A program made the translations under genes and the position numbers. The notes beneath the pieces were generated by a model. The model ran no database searches, was not told where the DNA came from, and saw nothing but the letters and a program-made list of their open reading frames with translations. This document shows, in pieces, positions 20,330 to 30,298 of a stretch of 64,000 nucleotides of DNA (within the stretch, counting starts at the first letter, position 1; each line of letters opens with the position of its first letter). The stretch is taken from assembly GCF_900107145.1 (NCBI RefSeq), contig NZ_FNOW01000003.1:1-64000 (forward strand). The letters are read 5' to 3'. The stretch comes from Allochromatium warmingii (lineage in GTDB: Bacteria > Pseudomonadota > Gammaproteobacteria > Chromatiales > Chromatiaceae).

Positions 20330-22645
20330 TCACAGCCCCACCGGCCGATGCGTCCACAGCCGCCCGGCCCGCTCGCGCCAGCCCTGCGGCCGATCAATCC
20401 AACCCGATGCGCCAAGCTTGAACTGAATCGCCCCCACCAGCGCCGTGTTCAAGGTTGCAATCCCGCGTGCCGCCAGCCGCTCGCGCACGGCGGTTGCCGG
20501 AAAGCCAAACTGATTGGCATAACCGGACGCAATCAACACCCACTCGGGGTGCGTCGCCTCCAGCAGCCGCGCTGAGGTGGCGGTCGCGCTGCCGTGATGT
20601 CCGGCAACCAGCACCGTGATTGGCCAATTCGCACCGCGCTGCGCGACAAGCCGTTGCTCAATCCGCGCACTCGCATCGCCGGTGAGCACAATCGTCTGAT
20701 GCGCCGCCGTGCGAATCTCCAGCACGCACGATGCGTCATTGCCCGTGAGCGTCGTGTCGGCGGCTGGATGTTGAATCGCAAAGTCCACACCCGACCACTG
20801 CCACTGTTCCCCAGCCACACAGGATTCTGCGCCCGCCAATCCGAGGCGTTGCGGCTCGCCGGTCAACACGCGGTCAGCCGGAATCCGCGCCAGCAGACCC
20901 GCCGCGCCACCGGCATGATCTAAATCCGCATGACTGAGGATCAGGCGGTCGATGCGCTCAATGCCACGCGCTTGCAAAACCGGCGCAACCGTCATCGCGC
21001 CACTATCAAAGCCCCCCGGATAGGCTGGCCCAGCGTCATACACGAGCACACCGTCCTGTGTCTCGATCACAGCCGCCAAGCCCTGACCGACATCGAGCAG
21101 CGTGAACCAGACCTCACCCCAGCTCGGTGCGGCTGGTCGCACCGTCACCAACGGCAGCAGCAATACCCAGCCCGCCCAGCGTCCGGGCAGACCAGCGGGC
21201 GCAAGCCACAGCAGCGCACCCAGCAGCGCCGCTGCCCACACCCAGAGCGGTCGTGCTGGCAGTTGCACCGCCGCGCCCGGCAGGGTGGCTAACCAGTCCA
21301 GGCCGCGCACGCACCAATCCAGCACCTCCGCCACGCCGCACAGCGGTAGTTCCGCGCCGGAGAGTGGCAGCAAACTCAGCAGACTGGCAATCAGCACCAG
21401 CGGCAACAACGCGCTGAATAGCGGCACGGCCACGACATTGACCAGCGGCGCAATCAGCGACGCCTGCCCGAAAAACAACAGCAGCAGCGGCAACAGTCCC
21501 AGACCAATTGCCCATTGTGCGCGTCCCCAGCGCGTCCACAGATCGCGGCTCGGCAAGCGTTGCCCCAGATGCAGCAGCAACAACGCCACTGCGCCAAATG
21601 ACAACCAAAAGCCATAGGACAGCACCGCCTGCGGATCCCAGACCAACACGCCGACGAGCGCCAGCAGCAGTGCCTGCCCAGAACGCAGGGTACGCGCCCA
21701 GAATCGCGCCCCGAACACGACCGCAAGCATAATCAGTGCGCGTTGCGTGGAAATCGCAAATCCGGCTAATCCGGCATAGCCGACGGCTGCCAACAGCCCA
21801 AATAGCGCCGCCGCACGCGGAGCGGCGAGCCGGTCGGTCAGCGTGGCACTGCGTGACCATAGCCAGTGCATGAGCCAGTACAGGCCGCCCGCGACCAGCC
21901 CGACATGCAGCCCGGAAATGGCGACCAGATGATTGGTGCCGGTGCGGGTGAAACTGTCCCAAATATCGCGTTCGAGCGCCCCGCGTTCGCCGAGGGTGAG
22001 CGCCTGAATCAGCCCGAGTTGCGGGGCATCGGCGAGCACAGCGGCCAGATGTTCGGCCAGCCGCTGCCGCCAGCGCGTGAGCCAATAGCGGCCCGGCCCA
22101 GCATCCAGCCGCGCAAACGCAGCGCGTCCACGCGGATAGCCGGTTGCAGCGATCTGCTGTTCAAATAACCAGCGTTCATAATCAAAGCTACCCGGATTGT
22201 GTCCGCCGTGTCGCGGTTTGAGGCGCACGGCGATGCGCCAGCGTTCACCAGCGGCGAGCGTCGGGCAATCACGATAACAGGCCAGCCGCACCCGCCCGCT
22301 GAACGCTAGTTCCGTTCCGTGTTCATCGCGGGTGTGGGTGATGTCAAATAACCAGCGGGTGCGGCGCTCGTCTACGCTCGGAATTGAGGCGACCTGCCCC
22401 TCGATGACCAATGGGGCGCGAGCGAGGGTATCGGGGAACGCAGCGGCGAGCTGGTGAGCGACCTGTAACCAGGCCCAGCCCAAGCCGAGCGCGACGCACA
22501 GGGCGATCCGCGTGCGCGGTGCGTACCACGCCAAACTGCCGCTTACCGCGATGCCCAACAGCACTGCCCAAACTGACGGCATCTGCGGCAACAGATGCAG
22601 CCCGGCGATGCCGAGTGCCAGGCCGAGTCCGACATCAAACCGCAT
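20330..22645 (-). CDS. comEC: ComEC/Rec2 DNA-uptake channel protein
   Basis: A 771-residue multi-spanning inner-membrane protein that carries single-stranded DNA into the cytoplasm during natural transformation. It shows N-terminal hydrophobic spans, a DUF4131-type extracytoplasmic region (ERWRIAVRLKPRHGGHNPGSFDYERWL), the competence core (GLIQALTLGER, HLVAISGLHVGL) and a C-terminal metallo-beta-lactamase domain with HADLDHAGG and VAGHHGS. All parts are intact. It is followed by thiE after 44 bases and diverges from the DUF2062 gene. Confidence 0.94.
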   Translation of the reverse strand: MRFDVGLGLALGIAGLHLLPQMPSVWAVLLGIAVSGSLAWYAPRTRIALCVALGLGWAWLQVAHQLAAAFPDTLARAPLVIEGQVASIPSVDERRTRWLFDITHTRDEHGTELAFSGRVRLACYRDCPTLAAGERWRIAVRLKPRHGGHNPGSFDYERWLFEQQIAATGYPRGRAAFARLDAGPGRYWLTRWRQRLAEHLAAVLADAPQLGLIQALTLGERGALERDIWDSFTRTGTNHLVAISGLHVGLVAGGLYWLMHWLWSRSATLTDRLAAPRAAALFGLLAAVGYAGLAGFAISTQRALIMLAVVFGARFWARTLRSGQALLLALVGVLVWDPQAVLSYGFWLSFGAVALLLLHLGQRLPSRDLWTRWGRAQWAIGLGLLPLLLLFFGQASLIAPLVNVVAVPLFSALLPLVLIASLLSLLPLSGAELPLCGVAEVLDWCVRGLDWLATLPGAAVQLPARPLWVWAAALLGALLWLAPAGLPGRWAGWVLLLPLVTVRPAAPSWGEVWFTLLDVGQGLAAVIETQDGVLVYDAGPAYPGGFDSGAMTVAPVLQARGIERIDRLILSHADLDHAGGAAGLLARIPADRVLTGEPQRLGLAGAESCVAGEQWQWSGVDFAIQHPAADTTLTGNDASCVLEIRTAAHQTIVLTGDASARIEQRLVAQRGANWPITVLVAGHHGSATATSARLLEATHPEWVLIASGYANQFGFPATAVRERLAARGIATLNTALVGAIQFKLGASGWIDRPQGWRERAGRLWTHRPVGL

Positions 22646-22703
22646 CGTGGTGCGCCTCTCGCTTTATACTCGCGCCGCACGTCCAAGCGAGAGAGGTCAA
22701 GGC

Positions 22704-23258
22704 GTGAAAAAATGGCTCCGCCGGGTCATACCGACTCCGGCACAAGTACACGACAATCGTTTCGTGAATATCTTTGGGACGTTGCTGCATGACCCGAATC
22801 TGTGGCATCTCAATCGGCGCTCAGTGGCCAATGCAGCGGCGGTCGGGTTGTTTGTGATGTATCTGCCGGTTCCGATGCAAAGTTTGCTTGCGGCGGCTGT
22901 GGCGATTTGGCTGCGGGTGAATTTGCCGATTGCGATGGCGCTGGTCTGGATTTCCAATCCGTTGACCAGCCCACCGATGTATTATTTTGCCTATGTGCTC
23001 GGCTGCTGGGTGCTCGGCATCCCGTTTGCCGGATTCGATCCGGCGTTTTGGCTCGACTGGCACCACTGGCTGGAGATTGTTGAGCCGCTGTTGATTGGCT
23101 GTCTGATCTGTTCAAGCCTCTGTGCGCTGCTTGGCTATGTAACGGTGCGACTGCTGTGGCGCTGGCGCGTGGTGCGCCATCTGGAACGCCGCCGCGCCCG
23201 TTATCGTGAACTATTTTCGACGGTGGATAACACGCCGTCATCGAGTCGCCAACTGTGA
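22704..23258 (+). CDS. DUF2062 membrane protein
   Basis: A 184-residue membrane protein with the DUF2062 features: a basic N-terminus, then hydrophobic stretches separated by [20 protein letters not shown], the family hallmark. Function unknown. I begin at the GTG at 22704, preceded by GAGAGG at suitable distance; reading further upstream would run through the divergent comEC promoter region. Its last 58 bases overlap the end of lolD on the other strand, and the encoded tails of both proteins look natural. Confidence 0.8.
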   Translation: MKKWLRRVIPTPAQVHDNRFVNIFGTLLHDPNLWHLNRRSVANAAAVGLFVMYLPVPMQSLLAAAVAIWLRVNLPIAMALVWISNPLTSPPMYYFAYVLGCWVLGIPFAGFDPAFWLDWHHWLEIVEPLLIGCLICSSLCALLGYVTVRLLWRWRVVRHLERRRARYRELFSTVDNTPSSSRQL

Positions 23259-23917
23259 TCTAAACGCCCGGCCAGTTCCAGATCATGGGTCACGATGACC
23301 AGACTGGTGCCGATCTCGCGGTTGAGTTCGAGCATCAGTTCATACACACCAGCGGCGGTCTGGCGGTCGAGATTGCCGGTCGGCTCATCGGCCAGCAGAC
23401 AAGCCGGACGGGTGACCAGCGCCCGCGCCACTGCTGCCCGCTGGCGCTCACCGCCGGATAACTCGCCCGGCTTGTGCGTACCGCGCTGCCCCAGCCCGAC
23501 GCGCTCCAACACCTCTGCGGCCCGCGCCCGCGCCTCAGTCGGCTTGGTGCCGCCGATCAGCAACGGCATGGCGACATTTTCCAGCGCCGTGAACTCGGGC
23601 AGTAGGTGATGGAATTGATACACAAATCCGAGATGCTGATTGCGCAGCCGCCCAAGCGCCGCTTCACGCAGTCGGCTCACATCCACCCCGCGCCAGTGAA
23701 TCTGTCCCGAAGTCGGGCGCTCCAAGCCGCCAACGGCATGGAGCAGCGTGCTTTTGCCTGAACCCGAGGCGCCGACAATCGCAATCCGCGCCCCGGCTGG
23801 AATGGTAAAACTGACGCCCTTGAGCACCGAGACGGCGTGCGGCCCCTGACGAAAGGTTTGCACTAAATCCTGCACCGCCAGCACCGGCGCGGCGGCATTC
23901 GGTTCGAGTTTATTCAT
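23201..23917 (-). CDS. lolD: Lipoprotein-releasing ABC transporter ATPase LolD
   Basis: A 238-residue ABC ATPase that powers LolCE extraction of outer-membrane lipoproteins from the inner membrane. It has Walker A (GASGSGKST), the signature [15 protein letters not shown], Walker B ([12 protein letters not shown]) and the H-loop (VIVTHD). The ATG at 23917 overlaps the preceding permease gene by eight bases, indicating one operon. The gene tail overlaps a convergent DUF2062 gene by 58 bases. Confidence 0.94.
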   Translation of the reverse strand: MNKLEPNAAAPVLAVQDLVQTFRQGPHAVSVLKGVSFTIPAGARIAIVGASGSGKSTLLHAVGGLERPTSGQIHWRGVDVSRLREAALGRLRNQHLGFVYQFHHLLPEFTALENVAMPLLIGGTKPTEARARAAEVLERVGLGQRGTHKPGELSGGERQRAAVARALVTRPACLLADEPTGNLDRQTAAGVYELMLELNREIGTSLVIVTHDLELAGRLDHSWRLDDGVLSTVENSSR

Positions 23918-25160
23918 AGCGCAGTGCCTCCGCCGGTTGGGTTTTGGCTGCACGCCACGCCGGATAGAGCGTTGCCAGCACCGACATCACGAACGCCCCG
24001 CCGCCGACGCGCAGCACATCGCTGACTTGCACATCCGAGGGCAAAACGCTGATGTAATAGATTTCGGGATCAAGAAAATGCACGCCGAAGAGCTGTTCAA
24101 TTCCGGCAACCACGGCTTCAACATTTAGCGCCAAGATGGTTCCGGCAATCACGCCGACCAGCGTTCCAATTACCCCAATCGCAGTGCCCTGCACCATAAA
24201 AATCCCCATCACTCGCGCTGGTGATAAACCCAGCGTGCGCAAGACCGCAATATCCGATTGTTTATCGGTGACGACCATTACCAGCGTTGAGACGATATTA
24301 AACGCGGCGACTGCGACAATGAGAAATAAAATAATGCTCATCATCCGTTTTTCCATCGCTAAGGCGCTGAAGAAATTACTATGAACCTGTGTCCAATCCA
24401 CTAAGCGATAGACACCATCGAGTTCATAGGCAATTTCACGCGCCAAGCGCGGCGCTTGCCAAAGATCATCGAGTTTTAAGCGCACACCGCCGACTGCTTC
24501 ACCGAGATTCATTAAGCGTGCGCCATCAGCGAGATGAATAAAGGCGGCATTGCGATCATAATCAGCCATGCCGACGGCAAATAACCCGCTGACGGTAAAG
24601 CGTTTTAAGCGCGGCATCACGCCAATTGGCGTTGAACTGACTTGCGGCGTGACGACCGTGACTTTATCACCCGGCCCGACGCCGAGATAATGAGCTAAAT
24701 CACGGCCTAAAATAATCCGAAATTCGCCATCACTTAAATCATCGACCGAGCCGTTGACCATGTGCGCACGTAAATCGGCAACCGCATCTTCAGCAACCGG
24801 CTCAATCGCCCGCACCACGGCACCGCTGACTTGAGCGCCGCTGGCCAACATCCCTTGAATTTCGACAAAGGGTGCCGCGCCGCGAACATGCGGATGGGCG
24901 CGTACCTGCTCCAGCACGGTCGGCCAATTGGCAATGCCGCCGCCATAGGGATCAGACAGCGTGGCATGGGAGGCCATCGCCAAAATGCGCTGCTGGATTT
25001 CTTTATGAAACCCGTTCATCACCGAGAGCACGACGATCAGCGCGATAATTCCGAGCGCAATCCCGACCATCGAGGTGCCAGAGATAAACGAAATAAAATG
25101 ATTGCGGCGCTTGGCGCGGGTGTAGCGCAGGCCGATATAGAGCGGCAATGGATGAAACAT
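23910..25160 (-). CDS. lolC: Lipoprotein-releasing permease LolC/LolE
   Basis: A 416-residue inner-membrane permease. The N-terminus ([31 protein letters not shown]) is the LolC/LolE hallmark, followed by a large periplasmic domain and three C-terminal spans ([37 protein letters not shown]). Only one permease gene precedes lolD, so this may be a single LolF-type or LolC-type subunit, or the second permease may lie elsewhere. I use the ATG at 25160, where homology begins. Confidence 0.9.
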   Translation of the reverse strand: MFHPLPLYIGLRYTRAKRRNHFISFISGTSMVGIALGIIALIVVLSVMNGFHKEIQQRILAMASHATLSDPYGGGIANWPTVLEQVRAHPHVRGAAPFVEIQGMLASGAQVSGAVVRAIEPVAEDAVADLRAHMVNGSVDDLSDGEFRIILGRDLAHYLGVGPGDKVTVVTPQVSSTPIGVMPRLKRFTVSGLFAVGMADYDRNAAFIHLADGARLMNLGEAVGGVRLKLDDLWQAPRLAREIAYELDGVYRLVDWTQVHSNFFSALAMEKRMMSIILFLIVAVAAFNIVSTLVMVVTDKQSDIAVLRTLGLSPARVMGIFMVQGTAIGVIGTLVGVIAGTILALNVEAVVAGIEQLFGVHFLDPEIYYISVLPSDVQVSDVLRVGGGAFVMSVLATLYPAWRAAKTQPAEALRYE

Positions 25161-25224
25161 AGGCTTGGCATTTAACCACAGGCGTTGGGCAGCGATCATG
25201 CGCACCCGACAAACAATAAAAAAA

Positions 25225-25252
25225 GGCCGATCACGCGCACGCGCAACCGGCC
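25225..25252 (-). terminator. Terminator between the OmpA-like gene and lolC
   Basis: GGCCG (25225-25229) pairs with CGGCC (25248-25252); on the minus strand the hairpin is followed by an uninterrupted T-run (As at 25218-25224). A second hairpin, AGCCTCA/TGAGGCT at 25261-25285, lies just upstream in the same transcript. It fits the end of the OmpA-family gene transcript. Confidence 0.65.
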
Positions 25253-25408
25253 CTGCCATAAGCCTCAGTCGGGGGGGATGAGGCTCATCGGACTCATCAA
25301 ATCAGGCACCCTTCGGGCCAGATTCGGGCAAACTTCAGACACACTTCAGAGGGGAGCGCGGCGCGGCGGCTGTAAAGACGGGGCCGCGCTCGCGCAAACG
25401 GCAGGCGC

Positions 25409-25987
25409 TTAGTATTCGGCTTTGATCCGCACGCGACGCTGTTCAACGGAGAAAATATCGACGCCGGAGAGCATCTCGGACTTGCCACGGCTGTCAACGG
25501 AGATGATGTCTTCCGCCGGAATACCTCGGCTAATCATGTAATCTTGCACGGCTTGCGCACGACGCAGACCGAGTTGATAGTTGTAGGCATCCGAGCCTTT
25601 GGCGTCGGTATGGCCGGTCATGGAAATGCGCTCGCGCACCGAAGAGTTCTTGACCTTTTCGATATAGTCATCTAAGCGACGCAGTTCGTTATCACTGACG
25701 ACATTTTCGATGCGGTATTTATCGAACTCAAAATTCAAGCGCACGGTGAAATCTTTGGGCGCGGCTTCATCGGACACGCCGCCGTAGCAGGGTTCGAGTT
25801 CATCTGAACCGTGTATACTCTGCCAGCATTTGTCGTAATTCGTGACCCAAGCTTGACGTTCGGGCTTGGCTGACCAAAAGTGCTCGTCATCATAGCCGCC
25901 GGCCAGCACTGCTGAGGTTGACAGCATGGCTGCGACAACCGGAATTGCGAGGGCGGACAGGCGTTTTACAACACTGTGTTGGCGCAT
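25409..25987 (-). CDS. OmpA-family peptidoglycan-associated protein
   Basis: A 192-residue envelope protein. A signal peptide (about 1-29, cleavage after SAVLA) precedes a short region with two cysteines (KCWQS and EPCYGG), then an OmpA C-terminal domain (about 80-192) with NFEFDKYRI, the peptidoglycan-binding segment MTGHTDAKGSDAYNYQLGLRRAQAVQ and the terminal RRVRIKAEY. No beta-barrel is present, so it is probably a periplasmic or outer-membrane-linked peptidoglycan anchor. It is monocistronic, with a 386-bp spacer in front. Confidence 0.87.
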   Translation of the reverse strand: MRQHSVVKRLSALAIPVVAAMLSTSAVLAGGYDDEHFWSAKPERQAWVTNYDKCWQSIHGSDELEPCYGGVSDEAAPKDFTVRLNFEFDKYRIENVVSDNELRRLDDYIEKVKNSSVRERISMTGHTDAKGSDAYNYQLGLRRAQAVQDYMISRGIPAEDIISVDSRGKSEMLSGVDIFSVEQRRVRIKAEY

Positions 25988-26373
25988 TTTATGAGCTTCC
26001 CATTTAGGTGGTAGGAGAGACTGGCATCATCGCATCCGCTGCTGCGCGGTGAGCGCCGATCTGTTGCAAACCGTCGGCATCCGGAGGCGACACAAAAAAA
26101 CGGGTCGTTGTGACGACCGAGACATTTTAGCCGACAAACGCCGCTTGAAGTGCAACTTTTTATACATTCGCTGCATATTTACAACATTTTTCGCTGAAAG
26201 GCAAGATCCGTGACACGACACCGGCCTTGAACTCAAGCCGAATCAAGTTGTTGACCGCGAATCGCGCCTGTTACATCTTTACAACAAAGCGGCGGCGTCC
26301 GGTTTTAGTGCTGTGACACATTTGGAGAGGCACCGCTCGTCGCGGTCGCCAAAAAACGGGGAGATTTCACCCA
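25988..26373. other. 386-bp divergent spacer, OmpA-like gene / sucrose genes
   Basis: No gene is visible. It must contain the promoters of both divergent units. A T-tailed hairpin reading leftward lies at 26094-26118 (listed separately). GGGGAG lies 12-17 bases ahead of the sucrose-phosphate synthase start. Confidence 0.5.
26094..26118 (-). terminator. Leftward hairpin with T-tract in the ompA-like leader
   Basis: GGTCGT (26103-26108) pairs with ACGACC (26113-26118) around a TGTG tetraloop; on the minus strand it is followed by seven Ts. It lies about 105 bases upstream of the OmpA-like start codon, where no coding gene ends, so it may be a leader attenuator or the end of a short RNA. Confidence 0.45.
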
Positions 26374-28509
26374 ATGTATATTTTGATGCTCAGTATTCAC
26401 GGCTTGATCCGAGGCCATGATCTCGAACTCGGACGCGACGCCGATACCGGCGGCCAAACCAAATATGTGGTCGATTTGGCCCGCGCTCTGGGTGAACGCG
26501 CTGATGTGTCGCGGGTTGATTTGGTGACGCGGCGCGTAGTCGATCCGGCAGTGAGTGCCGATTATGCCGCGCCGCTGGAATCACTCAGCGACCGCGTGCG
26601 GATTCTCCGCCTCGATGCCGGCCCGGACGGGTATCTGCCCAAAGAACAGCTTTGGGATCATCTCGATAGCTTGGTTGATACGCTCACCGCGCTGCTGCAT
26701 GAACAGGGTCAGTGGCCGGACATCGTACACAGTCATTATGCTGATGCCGGGTATGTCGGGGCGCGGCTGGCTAATCTAATCGGTGTGCCGCTGGTTCACA
26801 CCGGCCATTCTCTCGGACGCGATAAGCGCCAGCGGTTGCTGGCTGCTGGTCTCGATAGCGATCAAATTGACGCCCGCTATAACATGCTGCGCCGCATTGA
26901 CGCAGAAGAAACCACGCTCGCCAGTGCTGAATTAGTGATTACCAGCACGCACAACGAAATCGAAGAGCAATACGGCCTCTACGATTATTACCTGCCGGAG
27001 CGGATGTGTGTGATTCCGCCGGGCACGGATCTCAAACAATTTCATCCGCCGACGGATACCGATCCGCCGCCGCCCTTTGCCGAAGACATCGAGCGGTTTC
27101 TCGATGAGCCGGATAAACCGCTAATTTTGGCGCTCTCACGGGCCGATCATCGCAAAAATATCGTCGCGCTGGTCGAAGCCTATGCCGAGCATCCGCGTTT
27201 GCGCGAGCGGGCGAATCTGCTGATTGTCGCTGGCAACCGCGATGACATCCGCGATCTCGACGAGGGCGCACGCACGGTGCTGACCGATCTGCTGATTACT
27301 ATTGATGCCTATGATCTCTATGGTCAGGTCGCAGTGCCGAAACATCACAGCGCCGACGAGGTGCCGGAAATTTATCGGCTGGTGGCGCGTTCGGGTGGCG
27401 TGTTTATCAATCCGGCACTCACCGAACCATTCGGGCTGACGCTGCTGGAAGCGGCGGCAACCGGCTTGCCGTTGGTGGCCACCGAGAACGGCGGCCCGGT
27501 CGATATTATCGGGAATTGTCATAACGGGCTGTTGGTCGATCCGCTCGACCGCACGGCGATTGCCGAGGCGCTGTTGACGATCTTGGAAGACCGCACGCTC
27601 TGGACGACCTATTCACAGAACGGTCTAGCTGGTGTGCGGCGGTTCTATTCGTGGCAGGCTCATGCCGAACGTTATCGCGCTTTGATCGGCCCGCTGGCGG
27701 AACGCCATGAGCACATCCCAGACACGCCGCCGATGCGCCGCGCACTGGTCTATCGCGATCGGGCGTTGTTTACCGATCTCGATCAAAGTCTGCTCGGCGA
27801 TCCCGAGGGCGTGGAACAATTTGTGGCGATGATGAAGCGCAATAAACGCTGCGCGAATTTCGGCATTGTCACTGGACGGCGGCTCGATTCGGTGTTGATT
27901 GAACTCAAGCGCCACAGCATTCCGGTGCCGGATGTGCTGATTACCAGTCTTGGCACCGAGATTCACTACAGCGGGCAATTGGTGCTCGATGATTACTGGG
28001 CCGATCATGTCGATTATCTCTGGCAGCCGCGTGCGGTGCGGCGGGCGCTGGCTGAGGTGCCCGGACTGGTGCCACAACGCCAGATTGAACAGAGCCGCTT
28101 CAAGATTTCCTATCACTATGATCCGACAGTTGCACCTGCGGTGGACGACATCGCCACGCTGTTGCGCACCTGCGAACTGAGCGTCAACGTGATTCATGCG
28201 TTTGGACAGTTTCTCGACATCGTGCCGATTCGCGCCAGCAAGGGGCAGGCGGTGCGCTATGTGGCGCATCGCTTCGGCATTCCGCTGGAACAGGTGTTGG
28301 TGGTCGGCGGTTCGGGCGCGGATGAGGACATGATGCGCGGCAATACGTTGGCGGTGGTGGTGGCGAATCGTCATCACGAAGAGTTATCGCAGCTTGCCGA
28401 ACTCGACCGGATTTATTTTGCGCAGCAGGCCCATGCAAAGGGGATTCTGGAAGCCATTGAGTATTATGACTTTTTCCGCACCTGCCGCGTGCCGGAGGTG
28501 AGCGCATGA
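26374..28509 (+). CDS. Sucrose-phosphate synthase with phosphatase-like domain
   Basis: A 711-residue two-domain enzyme joining UDP-glucose and fructose-6-phosphate into sucrose-6-phosphate. Residues 1-460 are a GT4 glucosyltransferase, with GHDLELGRDADTGGQTKYV at 14-32 (fructose-phosphate site) and NPALTEPFGLTLLEAAATGLP with the E-x7-E motif. Residues 470-711 are a HAD-type S6PP-like domain beginning LFTDLDQSLLGD; its first motif is DLDQ rather than DxDxT, so it may be catalytically weak. Sucrose is a compatible solute in halotolerant phototrophs and methylotrophs. The next gene, overlapping by four bases, is a separate phosphatase. Confidence 0.93.
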   Translation: MYILMLSIHGLIRGHDLELGRDADTGGQTKYVVDLARALGERADVSRVDLVTRRVVDPAVSADYAAPLESLSDRVRILRLDAGPDGYLPKEQLWDHLDSLVDTLTALLHEQGQWPDIVHSHYADAGYVGARLANLIGVPLVHTGHSLGRDKRQRLLAAGLDSDQIDARYNMLRRIDAEETTLASAELVITSTHNEIEEQYGLYDYYLPERMCVIPPGTDLKQFHPPTDTDPPPPFAEDIERFLDEPDKPLILALSRADHRKNIVALVEAYAEHPRLRERANLLIVAGNRDDIRDLDEGARTVLTDLLITIDAYDLYGQVAVPKHHSADEVPEIYRLVARSGGVFINPALTEPFGLTLLEAAATGLPLVATENGGPVDIIGNCHNGLLVDPLDRTAIAEALLTILEDRTLWTTYSQNGLAGVRRFYSWQAHAERYRALIGPLAERHEHIPDTPPMRRALVYRDRALFTDLDQSLLGDPEGVEQFVAMMKRNKRCANFGIVTGRRLDSVLIELKRHSIPVPDVLITSLGTEIHYSGQLVLDDYWADHVDYLWQPRAVRRALAEVPGLVPQRQIEQSRFKISYHYDPTVAPAVDDIATLLRTCELSVNVIHAFGQFLDIVPIRASKGQAVRYVAHRFGIPLEQVLVVGGSGADEDMMRGNTLAVVVANRHHEELSQLAELDRIYFAQQAHAKGILEAIEYYDFFRTCRVPEVSA

Positions 28510-29345
28510 ACACCCGCCCACTGCTGCTCTGTACTGACTTAGATCGCACGCTGCTGCCGAATGGACAGCAACCGGAATCCCCGCAAGCGCGTCCGTTGTT
28601 TGCGCAGCTGGTTGCGGAACCTGATGTGACGCTGGCCTATGTGACCGGACGCCATCAGGTGCTGATTGAGGCGGCGATTGCGGATTATGCGGTGCCGGTG
28701 CCGGATTTCATCATCGCTGATGTTGGAACCAGTTTGCTGGTCAAGGTCGGCAGTGGTTGGGAGCGGGTGCGCGAATGGGAGACGGAATTTGCCAGCGATT
28801 GGGCCGGGCCAGCGATGATTGCCGAATGGCTGGCGGATATGGCGCAACTGCGCTTACAGGAACCAGACAAGCAGGGGCCGTTTAAGCTCAGTTATTACAC
28901 GCCACTCGAACTCGATGTGGCGGCACTGCGGGCGCAGATTCGGGCGCGGTTAGCGGCGCAGGGAAGTGGTGCGAATCTGATTTGGAGTGTTGACGAGGCC
29001 GCCGGTGTGGGCTTGCTCGATGTGTTGCCGCTGAATGCGTCTAAACGCCATGCTATCGAGTATTTGATGCGGCGCACTGGACATACGCTCGACAGCACGC
29101 TGTTTGCCGGTGATAGCGGCAATGATCTGGAGGTGTTGGTCAGTCCAGTGCGGGCGATTCTGGTTGCCAATGCTGCACCGGAGGTGCGCGAGATGGCACA
29201 GGTGCAGTCGGCGGTGCTGGGGTTGTGCGATCAGCTTTATTGTGCGCGCGGCTGGCGCGGACTCAATGGCAATTATGCGGCGGGGATTCTGGAAGGTGTG
29301 GCGCATTTTCGGCCTGATTTGGTGGCGCGGTTTGCAAGTAGTTAG
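28506..29345 (+). CDS. Sucrose-6-phosphate phosphatase
   Basis: A 279-residue HAD hydrolase that removes the phosphate from sucrose-6-phosphate. It has the intact nucleophile motif LCTDLDRTLLPNG (DxDxT, residues 8-20), motif II YVTGRH, and motif IV FAGDSGNDLEVL. It overlaps the synthase by ATGA, so the two steps are translationally coupled. The synthase carries its own phosphatase-like domain, which makes the pathway look doubled. Confidence 0.93.
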   Translation: MNTRPLLLCTDLDRTLLPNGQQPESPQARPLFAQLVAEPDVTLAYVTGRHQVLIEAAIADYAVPVPDFIIADVGTSLLVKVGSGWERVREWETEFASDWAGPAMIAEWLADMAQLRLQEPDKQGPFKLSYYTPLELDVAALRAQIRARLAAQGSGANLIWSVDEAAGVGLLDVLPLNASKRHAIEYLMRRTGHTLDSTLFAGDSGNDLEVLVSPVRAILVANAAPEVREMAQVQSAVLGLCDQLYCARGWRGLNGNYAAGILEGVAHFRPDLVARFASS

Positions 29346-29454
29346 TGCCCTAATCGTGTCAAGTCCCGCGAGATTATAGACACGCTTTTTGAAGCGTTCG
29401 GGGCGCTGATTCGACATGTGTTTGGCGTCCAGCCGCCAGCAATTAACCAACCGC

Positions 29455-29487
29455 GAAAAAATTGGGTTGCCGCCTTTGGCAACCCAA
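29455..29487 (-). terminator. Rho-independent terminator of the DUF4412-like gene
   Basis: A perfect 10-bp stem (TTGGGTTGCC at 29462-29471, GGCAACCCAA at 29478-29487) with a 6-nt loop is followed on the minus strand by a T-run. It lies 11 bases past the stop codon. Confidence 0.85.
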
Positions 29488-29497
29488 CCTTATAAAC

Positions 29498-30298
29498 TCA
29501 GGGATGTCCAGCCGGAGCACCAGCGGCTCCAGCAGCATCAGGCGCATCCATCTGCCGTTCCTTATAATCAGCCGGAATTTCAAACTGACTCGCTGCCATT
29601 GACTCACGGCGAATCACGCGCACTTCGCTTTCGCTTTCCATATCCGTGCCCATCAGCTGCATTTTGGATTTGGTTAAAATAGGATAACCCTTAACTTTAT
29701 CCATTTCGGCTTGTTGTGCGCGACCGGCGTCAGAATTGGCCAACAAACCATCTGGGCCAGATAGACTCATTAAATCGGTATAACGCTCCAATTCTTTTAA
29801 ATCTACCTCTTCAGTCGCCCAAATTTCCTGCTCAATATCCATCATGCCGGTTTTAGTGACGCGATATTTACGACAATTCCAGCCATTGATTGTGCGTGTT
29901 TCATCGGTCACTTCAACGGTGATCTGGGTTTGTTCCATCATGGCACGCATTTGATCCATGCCTGGCTTAGACATACCTTCCATCATGCTTTTGGTATTGA
30001 TTTTATAAAACTCTTTGACGCCGCGATTCATAAACAGCATATCACCGGTCGCCGGATCGAGGATCATATCGGTTCCATTCGGATCAGCACTTGCCACCTT
30101 CATTTTGCCGTATGCAACAAAGGTGTGACTAATTTCTTCAGTCGGTTCCTCACCGCTCAATCCCGAACTGCGATTGACGGTTTCAATAAAAATACCGTCC
30201 TCGTCAGCCAGCACCAAAGCTGGAGCGAGCATGAGTGCTAATAACGCAGCGAGTGCTAATGCAGTGAGCCGCGTAGAACGCATAATAGGATGAAACAT
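29498..30298 (-). CDS. Secreted DUF4412-like protein
   Basis: A 266-residue exported protein. A signal peptide (about 1-31, ending ALVLA) is followed by DGIFIETVNRS and a lipoprotein-localisation-like beta fold with WNCRKYRVTKTG and QEIWATEEVDLKELERY, typical of DUF4412 proteins. The tail is rich in Ala, Gly and Pro. The chosen ATG (30298) follows AGGAAAACCG. The role is not known. It sits alone between the sucrose genes and the lipB cluster and has its own terminator. Confidence 0.72.
   Translation of the reverse strand: MFHPIMRSTRLTALALAALLALMLAPALVLADEDGIFIETVNRSSGLSGEEPTEEISHTFVAYGKMKVASADPNGTDMILDPATGDMLFMNRGVKEFYKINTKSMMEGMSKPGMDQMRAMMEQTQITVEVTDETRTINGWNCRKYRVTKTGMMDIEQEIWATEEVDLKELERYTDLMSLSGPDGLLANSDAGRAQQAEMDKVKGYPILTKSKMQLMGTDMESESEVRVIRRESMAASQFEIPADYKERQMDAPDAAGAAGAPAGHP

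Noticed and set aside
21114-22085. 323-codon leftward frame inside comEC
   Set aside because: It is an Arg/Gly/Ala-rich shadow of the comEC reading frame in GC-rich DNA and has no recognisable domain.
27625-28377. 250-codon leftward frame opposite sucrose-phosphate synthase
   Set aside because: It lies fully opposite a well-supported enzyme and is rich in His and Arg with no family pattern.
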